Positions 1 to 7,997 of a DNA stretch of 42,574 nt are shown here, in pieces. The notes under the pieces were generated by a model, which was not told the DNA's origin, did not search any database, and was given only the letters and a program-made list of their open reading frames with translations. This stretch comes from an uncultured Alphaproteobacteria bacterium (GTDB taxonomy: Bacteria; Pseudomonadota; Alphaproteobacteria; RF32; CAG-239): assembly GCA_944392865.1 (NCBI GenBank), contig CALXYD010000010.1:1-42574 (forward strand), read 5' to 3'. The first letter of the stretch is position 1, and every line of letters starts with the position of its first letter. The translations under genes were made by a program, and so were the position numbers.

Positions 1-225
1 TTGCGTGGCGGCGGCGAGATTCTTGGCACGCGCCAGTCCGGATTCGCCCAGTTCAAATTGGCGGATATGTCCTGCCACCAAAATCTGCTTATCCGCGCCC
101 GTGATGATGTGCAGAATATTTTAAAAACCGACCCGAAGCTGGAAAGTGAGCGCGGCAAAGCTCTCCGGATTCTGCTATATCTGTTTGAGCAGAATGAAGC
201 CGTGAAAACTTATCTTGCCGGTTAA
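1..225 (+). CDS. recG: ATP-dependent DNA helicase RecG, C-terminal end (partial)
   Basis: Only the last 74 codons are in the window; the gene begins upstream of base 1. The visible part contains the segment RGGGEILGTRQSG, a hallmark of the RecG helicase domain, followed by the typical C-terminal helices (FKLADM, ARDDVQNIL, ending near YLFEQNEAV). RecG is known to remodel stalled replication forks and Holliday junctions using ATP. The first codon shown, TTG, is an internal leucine and not a start. The stop is followed by about 250 bases without a convincing gene before the outer-membrane protein gene. Confidence 0.88.
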   Translation: MRGGGEILGTRQSGFAQFKLADMSCHQNLLIRARDDVQNILKTDPKLESERGKALRILLYLFEQNEAVKTYLAG

Positions 226-478
226 CCCTATCTTAAATGTTTATAATATAATGTAACCTTGGAATGTCGGACAAACATTCTGAGGTTTGAAACCCTCTCT
301 AACAACGTCTATGTAAAGACGAAACTTTTACATGCCTTGCGGTCTAGCGACTGGAAGGCGGTAAAATATACCTATTGCGGTGAATATACCGCACTGTTTG
401 TTAGCAGGTTTCAACTTCCAGTCATCTTTTGTCAAGATGAATTTTTCTTTAACTATTTGGAAAATAAGGAAGTTTGAG
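226..478 (+). promoter_or_regulatory. Structured 5' leader of the outer-membrane protein gene
   Basis: This 253-base gap holds two overlapping TATAAT boxes (242-247 and 247-252) that could serve as a -10 element, although no good -35 is visible. It then holds a series of perfect inverted repeats: 262-267 with 275-280 (6 bp), 311-317 with 327-333 (7 bp), and 349-357 with 415-423 (9 bp). Inside the last one, directly abutting its left arm, is a further 6 bp pair (358-363 with 387-392). A final 7 bp hairpin at 422-440 is followed by a T-rich run and shares two bases with the right arm of the previous stem. The Shine-Dalgarno AAGGAAG lies just before the ATG at 479. Function is unknown; a leader RNA or attenuator is possible. 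Confidence 0.4.
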
Positions 479-1324
479 ATGAAAAAATACTTATTGCTTG
501 CTGGTGTATTCACCCTGTTTACCTCTGCGGCTCAGGCCGACGGTTGGTATGGAGAAAGGGAATACAGCCGGCCTTATCAAAACAATGGATATTATGAAGA
601 AGCGCCGCGTTATATTGAGCGGGAAGCCCCGCGCTATCGGCAGATTTCCCCGTCCGAAGCTCGCCGTTATCGGGAACGCCAATACACCCGCAGTTCTTCT
701 GCCAACACATACACAACCTCGGAAGACACCAACCAAATCCGCCCCTATATCGGAGTCGATGCGATAACGTCAACATTAGATTTTGGCTCAGGAAGCTCCT
801 ATTGGCCAATGAAAGAAGGGCCAGATGAATATTATGAAGATAAAAACATTTCAGCAAGTTTTGTTGCTGGATTGCGTTTTAACAAATATTTCGGGATAGA
901 AGCATTCTATCAACAATCTAGTGAAGAAGAACAAAAAGAAAGTTGGTCTCAACCCATTGCAGAAGGGGTTGATATGGATTTTGATCAAACAAATTATTTA
1001 AGCTTTAAGGCATACGGTGCAGATTTGCAATGGTATGCCCCTGTTACGCATGAATTTGAATTATTAGCATCTTTGGGGTTAGCCCAATATGATTTTGAAT
1101 CAAAGATGAAACTACAGGGGACAGTTGCAGAAGCTGGTTTTAGTGAGAGTGTAGAGACCAAGGAAGATTTCGATTCTCTCGGCGTTCGCTTTGGCATAGG
1201 TGCACAGTATAACCTGACAAAACATATTGCATTGCGTGGTATGGCGCGCTATGTCCATATGACTGACGACGAATATATAAAAAGTATCACAGAGTTCTCT
1301 CTCGGACTCCGTTATATGTTCTAA
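479..1324 (+). CDS. Outer-membrane beta-barrel protein (porin-family / OmpA-like barrel)
   Basis: The 281-residue product starts with a clear signal peptide (MKKYLLLAGVFTLFTSAAQA, cleavage expected after AQA). A Tyr/Arg/Glu-rich linker of about 60 residues follows, then alternating polar and hydrophobic segments typical of a small beta-barrel (RPYIGVDAIT, FVAGLRFNKYFGIEAFY, LGVRFGIGAQY). The protein ends in Phe (LGLRYMF), the usual barrel-assembly signal of outer-membrane proteins. An ATG at 479 was chosen over the longer frame from 380 because AAGGAAG precedes it by seven bases and the signal peptide begins there. It resembles the surface-antigen / OMP_b-brl group of alphaproteobacteria. The ligand or function cannot be read from the sequence. 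It is a monocistronic gene with a terminator at 1343. Confidence 0.8.
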   Translation: MKKYLLLAGVFTLFTSAAQADGWYGEREYSRPYQNNGYYEEAPRYIEREAPRYRQISPSEARRYRERQYTRSSSANTYTTSEDTNQIRPYIGVDAITSTLDFGSGSSYWPMKEGPDEYYEDKNISASFVAGLRFNKYFGIEAFYQQSSEEEQKESWSQPIAEGVDMDFDQTNYLSFKAYGADLQWYAPVTHEFELLASLGLAQYDFESKMKLQGTVAEAGFSESVETKEDFDSLGVRFGIGAQYNLTKHIALRGMARYVHMTDDEYIKSITEFSLGLRYMF

Positions 1325-1342
1325 ACCGATTCCCGTTAAGTA

Positions 1343-1377
1343 AAAGGCACTTTGTTTTGCACAAGGCGCCTTTTTTT
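1343..1377 (+). terminator. Rho-independent terminator of the outer-membrane protein gene
   Basis: AAGGCACTTTG pairs with CAAGGCGCCTT across a short loop, with one mismatch and one G-T pair. The stem is followed by a run of seven T. It lies about 20 bases after the stop at 1324. Confidence 0.75.
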
Positions 1378-1433
1378 ATCCCTATTTTATAAAATTCCCT
1401 TTATGCTATATATAAATAAACGGGAGAAATACA

Positions 1434-2471
1434 ATGCCATGTTATCTGATTACCGGCGGCGCCGGATTCTTCGGGACGATTCTCAAACAGCACTTGCTGG
1501 CAAGCGGTGCCGAATGTGTCAGCATAGATTTGGAGCCGGATTCGTTTCAACATCTGCATTTCACCGCTTATCAGGGCGATATTAACGATAATGAATTGAT
1601 GCAAAAAATCTTTTCCGCCCATAAAATTACGGCGATTTTCCATTGTGCGGCATTGCTTGCCCATGTTAAGAAAGATTTGAAACGCTTATGGCACGCCAAC
1701 GTCAACGGCACCGAAAACGTTTATAATTTTGCTTTGCGGTATGGTATAAAAAAAATAGTTTTCATTTCCAGCAATTGCTTATGGGCAAAAAATTTTGATT
1801 ATCCGGTAACGGAAGAAGAAGAGCCAAACCCGGTGGAAATCTACGGCAAATCAAAATTGGCCGCCGAGCATATTCTGCTGTCGCAACCCGATAAAATCAA
1901 CAGCATTATTTTTCGTAGCCCGACGATTATGGATGAGGGGCGGCTCGGCCTGCTCGGTATCTTGTTTGAGTTTATTGACGAGGGGCGCAAGTTGCCGATG
2001 GTCGGCAACGGCACTAACCGCTACCAGTTCATTTATGCCAAAGATTTGGCCAAAGCCTGCGAATTGGCACTGTCCGCGGATTATTCCGATGTTTTCAACA
2101 TCGGTTCGGATGATGTTAAGAGCTTTAATGAAGTGTATCAATACGTTATTGAAAAATCCGGCTCAAAATCGCGCCTGTTCCATTTTCCCAAATTGCCGAT
2201 GATATGGGCGATGAAAATCTGCTTTTGGTTGGGCATATCGCCGCTTGGCCCTTATCAATATAAAATGATAGCCTCCAACTTTATTTTTAACACCTCAAAA
2301 ATAAAACAAAAGCTCGGATTCGCACCAACGCTGAAAAATGAGGAAATGCTGTTGCGCGCTTATGAGTTTTATCATCACAACAAAAATGAGATTCTAAACC
2401 GCAAAGATGTTTCCGCCCATAATTCCGTTGCCAAAATGGGGGTTATCAAAATTCTGAAATGGCTGATGTAA
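1434..2471 (+). CDS. NAD(P)-dependent epimerase/dehydratase (extended SDR)
   Basis: The 345-residue protein has an N-terminal Rossmann fold with the dinucleotide-binding motif GGAGFFG at residues 8-14. The catalytic YxxxK pair is Tyr137 and Lys141 (YGKSK), with the upstream FISS segment expected for the catalytic serine region. Length and layout match extended short-chain dehydrogenases acting on nucleotide sugars or steroid-like substrates. The substrate cannot be assigned. GGGAG eight bases before the ATG supports the start. It is convergent with recX, only seven bases apart, with no obvious terminator between them. Confidence 0.82.
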   Translation: MPCYLITGGAGFFGTILKQHLLASGAECVSIDLEPDSFQHLHFTAYQGDINDNELMQKIFSAHKITAIFHCAALLAHVKKDLKRLWHANVNGTENVYNFALRYGIKKIVFISSNCLWAKNFDYPVTEEEEPNPVEIYGKSKLAAEHILLSQPDKINSIIFRSPTIMDEGRLGLLGILFEFIDEGRKLPMVGNGTNRYQFIYAKDLAKACELALSADYSDVFNIGSDDVKSFNEVYQYVIEKSGSKSRLFHFPKLPMIWAMKICFWLGISPLGPYQYKMIASNFIFNTSKIKQKLGFAPTLKNEEMLLRAYEFYHHNKNEILNRKDVSAHNSVAKMGVIKILKWLM

Positions 2472-2478
2472 AAATAAA

Positions 2479-3021
2479 TCAGTTGTCGCCGGTTTCCGCG
2501 TCCAACACCTTTAAAACAGCCTCATAATCAAAACCTGCGCGCAAAAGCGTTCCCATATCTTTCTGGCGATTCTCCTTGCGTTGTTCTTCATCAGGACGAA
2601 AACAGCCGATTCGTTTTTTTTGGGCAAAATTAAAAGCGGCATCATCTTCCGAATATTCTGTTTCTTCAAAAAACTTTGCCGTTATCTTATCGTCAATTCC
2701 TTTTTGCCTCATTTTCTGTTCAATATACCGCCGCGGTTTCCCCGCTTTAAGATAGTCTTTTATTTTAAGTTCGGCAAAACGCTCGTTATTGATAAAATTT
2801 TTTTTGATACACTCGTCAATCACTTCTTCCGCCCACAAAAAAGCCTGCTCGGGGTCGTAATCCTTGTTGGCAAAAGCATACTTGTCGATTCGCCGTTGTA
2901 ATACTTGCCGTAACATATCTTCCGAACTTTCAAACCGCTCCAAATAATAAAGAGCGATATTGCGAAGTCTGTTCTTTGTCGGCTGTTTTGGTTGCCTTTT
3001 TTGCGGTCTTGCTGTAATCAC
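2479..3021 (-). CDS. recX: Regulatory protein RecX
   Basis: The 180-residue product is rich in charged residues and carries the three-helix repeats of RecX, starting with IALYYLERFESSEDMLRQVL and including RRYIEQKMRQKGI. RecX binds RecA filaments and limits their growth or activity. The start is a GTG at 3021 with a weak ribosome-binding site; no better start exists without losing the first repeat. recA is not in the window, which is common in alphaproteobacteria. It is divergent from hslO. Confidence 0.82.
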   Translation of the reverse strand: MITARPQKRQPKQPTKNRLRNIALYYLERFESSEDMLRQVLQRRIDKYAFANKDYDPEQAFLWAEEVIDECIKKNFINNERFAELKIKDYLKAGKPRRYIEQKMRQKGIDDKITAKFFEETEYSEDDAAFNFAQKKRIGCFRPDEEQRKENRQKDMGTLLRAGFDYEAVLKVLDAETGDN

Positions 3022-3090
3022 TTGAAAAATACCTTTTTATACACTAACTTAACTAAAAATATATTCTGATTATATAAAGGGGAATTTAAA

Positions 3091-4014
3091 TTGGCTAATA
3101 AAAATTTTGATGAATGTGCATCATTCCTGATAGATAACGGACTGTTTGTCGGACGTATCTGCCGCTTGGAAAACGTTTTGAAAACAATAATAAATAAGCA
3201 CGGTTATATGAAAAACGTGTCTGCCGCATTGTCCGAAACAACGGCTCTGGCGGTACTTCTTGCCAATGCGCTGAAGTTTGAAGGGCTGTTTACGCTTCAG
3301 CTGCAAGGCAACGGGCCGGTATCGGCTATTGTTGTGGATGTAACCTCTGACGGCAAAATGCGTGCTTGCGCCAATTATGACAAAGAGCGCCTGCAAAAAG
3401 CTTTTGCCCTTCGCAAGAATGAAGGGGAAATAGAGGCGACACCGCACCTGTTGGGCGAGGGAACGCTGGCTTTTACGATAGATGATAGTAATAACAACTA
3501 CCACCAGGGAGTAGTAGAACTGCAGGGTAAAACGTTGGAAGAATGTGCCTTGCGCTACTTTAAGCAATCTGAGCAGATAGATACGGTATTAAAGCTGTTT
3601 GTCAGCATACCGGAAGAAGAAAACGGCGACTGGAAAGCCGGCGGCATTATGTTGCAACGGATTCCCGAATTGGGCGGCAAGAATATCAATACGGAAAATA
3701 TAGATGAGTTGCGAAACGAGGCGGCGATGTTGCTGAATACATTGACCGCAGAAGAACTGTTTTCCGAACAATTAACTTTGGGCGAAATTCTGCACCGTTT
3801 ATATCACGCTAACGGTTTGAATGTTACCAAGGATAACCGCTATGAGTTTCAATGCCGATGCAGTCGGGAAAAGCTCTTAAAAACTCTGCGCGGCTTTTCG
3901 GAGGAGGATTTGGCGGCAATGCTGGATGAAAATTCAAAAATTACCGCTCAATGTGGGTTCTGTTCGGAAACGTATGAATTCACAATTCCGGAAATAATGC
4001 AAAAATTAAACTGA
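3091..4014 (+). CDS. hslO: Redox-regulated chaperone Hsp33
   Basis: The 307-residue protein matches the Hsp33 family over its whole length. It has the N-terminal domain (SAALSETTALAVLLANALKF, LQLQGNGPVSAIVVDV) and the C-terminal zinc-binding redox switch, with Cys255-x-Cys257 and Cys288-x-x-Cys291. Under oxidative stress these cysteines form disulphides, release zinc and activate holdase activity in the cytoplasm. The start is a TTG preceded by AAGGGG with suitable spacing; no ATG fits the conserved N-terminus. The lipoprotein gene follows 84 bases after the stop. Confidence 0.93.
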   Translation: MANKNFDECASFLIDNGLFVGRICRLENVLKTIINKHGYMKNVSAALSETTALAVLLANALKFEGLFTLQLQGNGPVSAIVVDVTSDGKMRACANYDKERLQKAFALRKNEGEIEATPHLLGEGTLAFTIDDSNNNYHQGVVELQGKTLEECALRYFKQSEQIDTVLKLFVSIPEEENGDWKAGGIMLQRIPELGGKNINTENIDELRNEAAMLLNTLTAEELFSEQLTLGEILHRLYHANGLNVTKDNRYEFQCRCSREKLLKTLRGFSEEDLAAMLDENSKITAQCGFCSETYEFTIPEIMQKLN

Positions 4015-4098
4015 TATTAAACAAGTATTAAACTCTTTTGTTTAAACTTTTGGCAAAAGATGAGAGTCTTTACGGAACAATTAAAATGGGATAGCCAG

Positions 4099-4716
4099 AT
4101 GAATAAATTAAGAAGTATAGCGCTGATTTTCAGCAGTTTGTTTTTGTTTTCGTGTTCGACGACCAGCGATACGGATGCTGTGCCTTTGCGGTATAGTGAA
4201 CCGCGCTTTCAGAATCAGGCGCCGATAGAGCTGAATGTTGAAAAAGTAGAAATTGTTTCCGAATTCATACCGTCGTTTACCCGCCCGAATGTGGAACATC
4301 TGTTTCCCGTTTCAATAGAAAAGGCGGCAAAGCTTTGGGCGGAAGACAGGCTCAAAGCGGATGGATTCTCGTCAAACCGCGTTGCGGAATTTATTATAAA
4401 AGACGCCTCGGTTACCGAAGAAGTGGAAAAATCCGAAGAATTGTTGCAAAAAGACCGCTTGAAATATCGTGCTAATTTATCTGTTATTTTAAGAATTACG
4501 GACAAGACGGATTTATCTGCCGCCGAAACGTCAATTAATGCGTGGCGTGAGTTGAAAATTCCGGTGGATACAAAAATTGCCGATAAAGAAAAATATTGGA
4601 ATGATATGGTTTATAAATTGTTTGACGAGTTTAACCGCCGGATGGAAAAGAACATCAATGAATATCTGAATATGTATGTGATGAATAATTACGCCGTAAA
4701 AGAATATCAGAACTAA
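4099..4716 (+). CDS. Putative lipoprotein of unknown function
   Basis: The 205-residue product begins with a lipoprotein signal peptide ending in the lipobox LFSC, with the acylated Cys at residue 19. The mature part is hydrophilic, about half helical, with charged segments (VTEEVEKSEELLQKDRLKYRANLSV), and has no further membrane segment. The ATG at 4099 was chosen over an in-frame ATG at 4060 because only the later one starts at the signal peptide. I do not recognise the family. It lies after hslO and is probably co-transcribed with it, ending at a strong terminator. Confidence 0.7.
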   Translation: MNKLRSIALIFSSLFLFSCSTTSDTDAVPLRYSEPRFQNQAPIELNVEKVEIVSEFIPSFTRPNVEHLFPVSIEKAAKLWAEDRLKADGFSSNRVAEFIIKDASVTEEVEKSEELLQKDRLKYRANLSVILRITDKTDLSAAETSINAWRELKIPVDTKIADKEKYWNDMVYKLFDEFNRRMEKNINEYLNMYVMNNYAVKEYQN

Positions 4717-4730
4717 AAAATCCTCGTAGC

Positions 4731-4762
4731 AGAAAAGCCTCCTTGGAAAAAGGAGGCTTTTC
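4731..4762. terminator. Strong, possibly bidirectional terminator
   Basis: AGAAAAGCCTCCTT and AAGGAGGCTTTTCGCT form a stem of about 13 bp with a short loop. T-rich tails exist on both strands (TTTT within the right arm, and TTTTCT read on the minus strand). It sits between the convergent lipoprotein gene and apaG and can serve both. Confidence 0.8.
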
Positions 4763-4787
4763 GCTTATAATCGTTTATGAAAAAAAA

Positions 4788-5192
4788 TCAATTATAGATT
4801 CGCCGCTTGTTATCATTGGCAATCAAACTTAAAACCGGCAGACGGACATCCCGGATTTTATGGTTCTCGCCTGCAACCTTGCAACTGCCGCACAATACGG
4901 CGCTTGTCTTTGATGTGGCGTAATCTTCAAACTCAAAAACTTCTCCGGGCTCTAAAACCGGCAATTCTCCGCGAAAGCCCTCACTTGCCACCGATACCGA
5001 GCAGCCTTTTGCGTCAGTAACGGAAATTTTTCGCCCGAGCAGGCTGATTTTTTCAGAAGAATTATTTTCTATCCGCAGATAATATCCCCAGCAAAATTCA
5101 TCGCCGGCCACACGTTCATTAAGAAGTTCGTTATAGGCGGAAATAACAATCCCGTTATTTTGTTCTATGGCTAAATCGTCATCACAAAACAT
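4788..5192 (-). CDS. apaG: ApaG-domain protein
   Basis: The 134-residue protein matches the ApaG (DUF525) immunoglobulin-like fold. It has WGYYLRIENNSSEKISLLGR, the EGFRGELPVLEPGEVFEF core and the CGSCKV strand. ApaG is a small beta-sandwich protein linked in enterobacteria to apaH and to cobalt/magnesium resistance; its biochemical role is unsettled. The start codon at 5192 is inside one arm of a long stem that also covers the Shine-Dalgarno sequence (see the leader entry). It is monocistronic and convergent with the upstream lipoprotein gene. Confidence 0.85.
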   Translation of the reverse strand: MFCDDDLAIEQNNGIVISAYNELLNERVAGDEFCWGYYLRIENNSSEKISLLGRKISVTDAKGCSVSVASEGFRGELPVLEPGEVFEFEDYATSKTSAVLCGSCKVAGENHKIRDVRLPVLSLIANDNKRRIYN

Positions 5193-5253
5193 TTACAGAT
5201 TCCCCAAAGTCCATATCTGATTAACCAATAATTAACTTTCGGAAATCTGTAAA
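5190..5253 (-). promoter_or_regulatory. apaG leader hairpin burying ribosome-binding site and start
   Basis: Bases 5192-5201 (TTTACAGATT) and 5244-5253 (AATCTGTAAA) are a perfect 10 bp inverted repeat. In the minus-strand RNA the pairing continues with one G-U pair and two G-C pairs. After a single mismatch, five more pairs follow (5206-5210 with 5235-5239). The GGGG Shine-Dalgarno (complement of 5202-5205) and the first base of the AUG are therefore inside the stem. This would be expected to restrain translation unless the stem is opened. It could instead be a DNA operator. Confidence 0.5.
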
Positions 5254-5284
5254 AATGATTCTGCTTTTTTTCAACAAGAAGAAA

Positions 5285-5653
5285 TTATTTAAGTCTGCCG
5301 TAATTATCCTCAAAACGGACAATGTCCGATTCGTCAAGCTTTTCGCCGGTCTGAATTTCTATAAATATGAGGGGTGTATGAGCAGAAGTGTTTTTAATCC
5401 GGTGTTTTGTTTCTGCCGGAATATAAACGGCGTCATTGCTCTTTCGGTATAATATGTCATCGCCTAAAACAACCATCGCCTCGCCTGCCGCAATAATCCA
5501 ATGCTCGGCACGAAAGTGGTGCAGTTGCAGGGATAAAATAGCGCCGGGGTTGACAATTATCTTTTTGACGCAAAAAGATTCTCCCGCATCTAATACTTCC
5601 CAGGTTCCCCAGGGGCGCGTGTCGCTGTCGCCGCGTTTATATGTTGTCGTCAT
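5285..5653 (-). CDS. Cupin protein, mannose-6-phosphate isomerase type II-like
   Basis: The 122-residue single-domain cupin resembles the C-terminal isomerase domain of bifunctional mannose-1-phosphate guanylyltransferase/mannose-6-phosphate isomerases. It has DTRPWGTWEVLDAGESF, the metal-binding LQLHHFRAEHW and the late histidine in PAETKHRIKN. That domain interconverts mannose-6-phosphate and fructose-6-phosphate using a divalent metal. No guanylyltransferase domain is fused or adjacent, so the in vivo substrate is uncertain. The start at 5653 follows AAGGAT; the longer frame to 5725 is a spurious hydrophobic extension. It is divergent from ptsP. Confidence 0.78.
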   Translation of the reverse strand: MTTTYKRGDSDTRPWGTWEVLDAGESFCVKKIIVNPGAILSLQLHHFRAEHWIIAAGEAMVVLGDDILYRKSNDAVYIPAETKHRIKNTSAHTPLIFIEIQTGEKLDESDIVRFEDNYGRLK

Positions 5654-5745
5654 TATATTTATCCTTTTCTTCAAAAATATGTGGAATAAAAGAATAATAA
5701 GTGGTATAAACAAAAATACAAGCACGAATTTGCAAAGAGGGAAGA

Positions 5746-7950
5746 ATGGCGGAAACAGAAAATATGGCGCTCGGCACGATAAAGCGGATACATAATGAAC
5801 TGGGAGATGGCGAAAGCGCGGAAAAATTGCGTCGCGTCATAAAAATTATAACTGAAGAAACCTGCGCCATATCGGCGGAAATGTATGTAAAAGCTGATGA
5901 AATGACGCTTGAGGCTATTGCCGTTTATCCGGAGGAAAGTGAAATAAAAGCAGCCCGCGTTGGTGAAGGGGTTGTCGGCAAAGCCGGTGCGGATAATAGA
6001 ACATCATTTGTAAAAACATCTAAAAATTTTAAAATGGCGATTCCCTTAAAGCGGTGGAATAAAGCTGTCGGTGTTCTCTCGGTGGCATATAAAATGCCGC
6101 ACGATTATTCTGAAAAAGAGGCGGAAGCGCTGGAAACCGTCTGTATGTTTTTAAGCGAATTTCTCTCAACCGAAGAAATATCTCTTTATATTCGCCGTTT
6201 TATTAAGAGTCGTGGTATTGTTGCCAAAGACCGGGTGAAAGGGACGGTAATCAACGCCGGTTACGGGTTGGGCAATGCGGTGGTGCACCGCCGCCGAAAA
6301 GCCGTAACGCGGGTTTTTGCCAAAGATAAGGATAAAGAGTTGCAGAACCTGGAACAGGCGCGTCAAAAGATGAACGAAGACCTGAACGCCAAACTGAATC
6401 AAAACGGGCTGGAAAAGGGCGAACATATAGAAATTCTTGACGCATACCGGATGATAGCCAATGATAAAGGCTGGTATAGCCGCATTACCAATCATATCAA
6501 TTCGGGGCTGACGGCGGAAGCTGCCGTGGAGCAGGCTTATACGGAAATGTGGAATCGCCTGTCCGGAACGACCGATTCGTACCTGAAAGAAAGGCTGCAT
6601 GACCTGCGGGACATTGCCGATAGGCTGCGTTTATATTTAAGCGGCGAGGATTGTAATGCCGGAATAAACAATGACTACGCCGACATTATAATTGTGGCGT
6701 CGTCTATGGGGCCGGCGGATTTGATGGATTACGATTATAAAAAGATTCGCGGCCTGATTATTGAAGACTGCACGCCGACAATGCACGTCGCCATCGTGGC
6801 CAAAGCCTTAAATGTTCCGGTTATCGCTAGAATAGAAGGTTTATTCAAGGATATTAAAGACGGAACGCTGGTAGCCATAGACGGAGCTGCCGGCGCGGTA
6901 TTTGTAAATCCGTCAAAAGGCGTGGTAGAAAAAATCAATGCCAAAATGGAGGAAAAAAAGAAAGAAAATCTCCGTATCCAAAAACTGCGAAATTTGAAAA
7001 GCAAAACCAAGGATGGCGAGCGTATAAACCTTTATATCAATATCGGAATGGATTTTGATTTTGACTATATCAAAAGTACAAATTGCGACGGGGTGGGGCT
7101 TTACCGGACGGAGATTTTATTTATGTCCTCGGAAAAAATGCCGGATATAAATAAACAGGTGGAAAATTATAAAAAGCTCTATCAGGCGGCGGACGGGAAA
7201 AAAATTATTTTTCGTAGCCTGGATATAGGTTCGGATAAATTGTTGCCGTATTGGAACAGTATTACGGAAGACAACCCGGCTATCGGCTGGCGCTCGATTC
7301 GCATTACGCTTGACCGTCGGGCGATTCTCCGCAAGCAAATGCGAGCCTTTATCCGCGCGGCTTCCGGCAAAGAGCTGAATGTTATGTTCCCGATGATTTC
7401 CAATCTGGATGAATTTATGGAAGCCAAAGAAACTTTTATGTGCGCTTACGAACGGGAAAAGCGGGAAGGATATGAGCTTCCGGCAAAAATAAATTTAGGT
7501 ATGATGATAGAAGTGCCGTCCGTCGTTTTCCAATTAAGGGAGATACTGAAATACTGCGACTTTATATCTGTCGGCACTAACGATTTATGCCAGTTCTTTT
7601 TTGCCTGCGACCGCGGCAATCCGCGCTTAAACGGAAGATATGATGTCTTGTCGGCGCCGTTTTTGAATTTAATGAAAAAAATAATCAAAGAAGCCAACGC
7701 GGCAGATGTTCCTTGTTCCGTCTGCGGAGAAATGGCAAGTTCCCCGCTGGATGCAATGGCGTTGATTGGCTTGGGTTTTCGCAATTTATCCGTGTCCAGT
7801 GCGTCGTATGGCAAAGTAAAAGCAATGATAAGGTCGCTGCCTGCCGGCGGAATAGAAGATTACCTGAATAATATACTGTCATCTTCGCGTCGCACGTTGC
7901 GTCCGCAATTAAAATCCTATGCGGCTGATCACGCTATTGAAATCTATTAA
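5746..7950 (+). CDS. ptsP: Phosphoenolpyruvate-protein phosphotransferase PtsP (EI-Ntr)
   Basis: This 734-residue protein is enzyme I of the nitrogen-type phosphotransferase system. It has an N-terminal GAF sensor domain (about 20-150), an enzyme I N-terminal helical domain, the swivelling phosphohistidine domain with His347 in PTMHVAIVAKAL, and the C-terminal PEP-binding barrel. The barrel shows GVGLYRTEILFM, FISVGTNDLCQFF and the acid Cys660 in CSVCGEM. It takes phosphate from PEP and passes it to NPr, then EIIA-Ntr, controlling nitrogen, potassium and carbon responses. No NPr or EIIA gene is in the window. The context around His347 (CTPTMH) departs from the more usual GATSH form, though the His itself is kept. 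Confidence 0.93.
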   Translation: MAETENMALGTIKRIHNELGDGESAEKLRRVIKIITEETCAISAEMYVKADEMTLEAIAVYPEESEIKAARVGEGVVGKAGADNRTSFVKTSKNFKMAIPLKRWNKAVGVLSVAYKMPHDYSEKEAEALETVCMFLSEFLSTEEISLYIRRFIKSRGIVAKDRVKGTVINAGYGLGNAVVHRRRKAVTRVFAKDKDKELQNLEQARQKMNEDLNAKLNQNGLEKGEHIEILDAYRMIANDKGWYSRITNHINSGLTAEAAVEQAYTEMWNRLSGTTDSYLKERLHDLRDIADRLRLYLSGEDCNAGINNDYADIIIVASSMGPADLMDYDYKKIRGLIIEDCTPTMHVAIVAKALNVPVIARIEGLFKDIKDGTLVAIDGAAGAVFVNPSKGVVEKINAKMEEKKKENLRIQKLRNLKSKTKDGERINLYINIGMDFDFDYIKSTNCDGVGLYRTEILFMSSEKMPDINKQVENYKKLYQAADGKKIIFRSLDIGSDKLLPYWNSITEDNPAIGWRSIRITLDRRAILRKQMRAFIRAASGKELNVMFPMISNLDEFMEAKETFMCAYEREKREGYELPAKINLGMMIEVPSVVFQLREILKYCDFISVGTNDLCQFFFACDRGNPRLNGRYDVLSAPFLNLMKKIIKEANAADVPCSVCGEMASSPLDAMALIGLGFRNLSVSSASYGKVKAMIRSLPAGGIEDYLNNILSSSRRTLRPQLKSYAADHAIEIY

Positions 7951-7997
7951 AAAGTATGTTTTAATACTAAAAAAATTTATTGGCAGAGGTTAATGGT

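Noticed and set aside
259..477. 72-codon frame from TTG across the leader, ending one base before the outer-membrane protein ATG
   Set aside because: No ribosome-binding site, rare start, and the region is full of inverted repeats. A leader peptide cannot be excluded but nothing supports one.
3050..3076. TTAACT / TATATA as an hslO promoter
   Set aside because: It would start transcription about eight bases before the TTG start and inside the ribosome-binding site.
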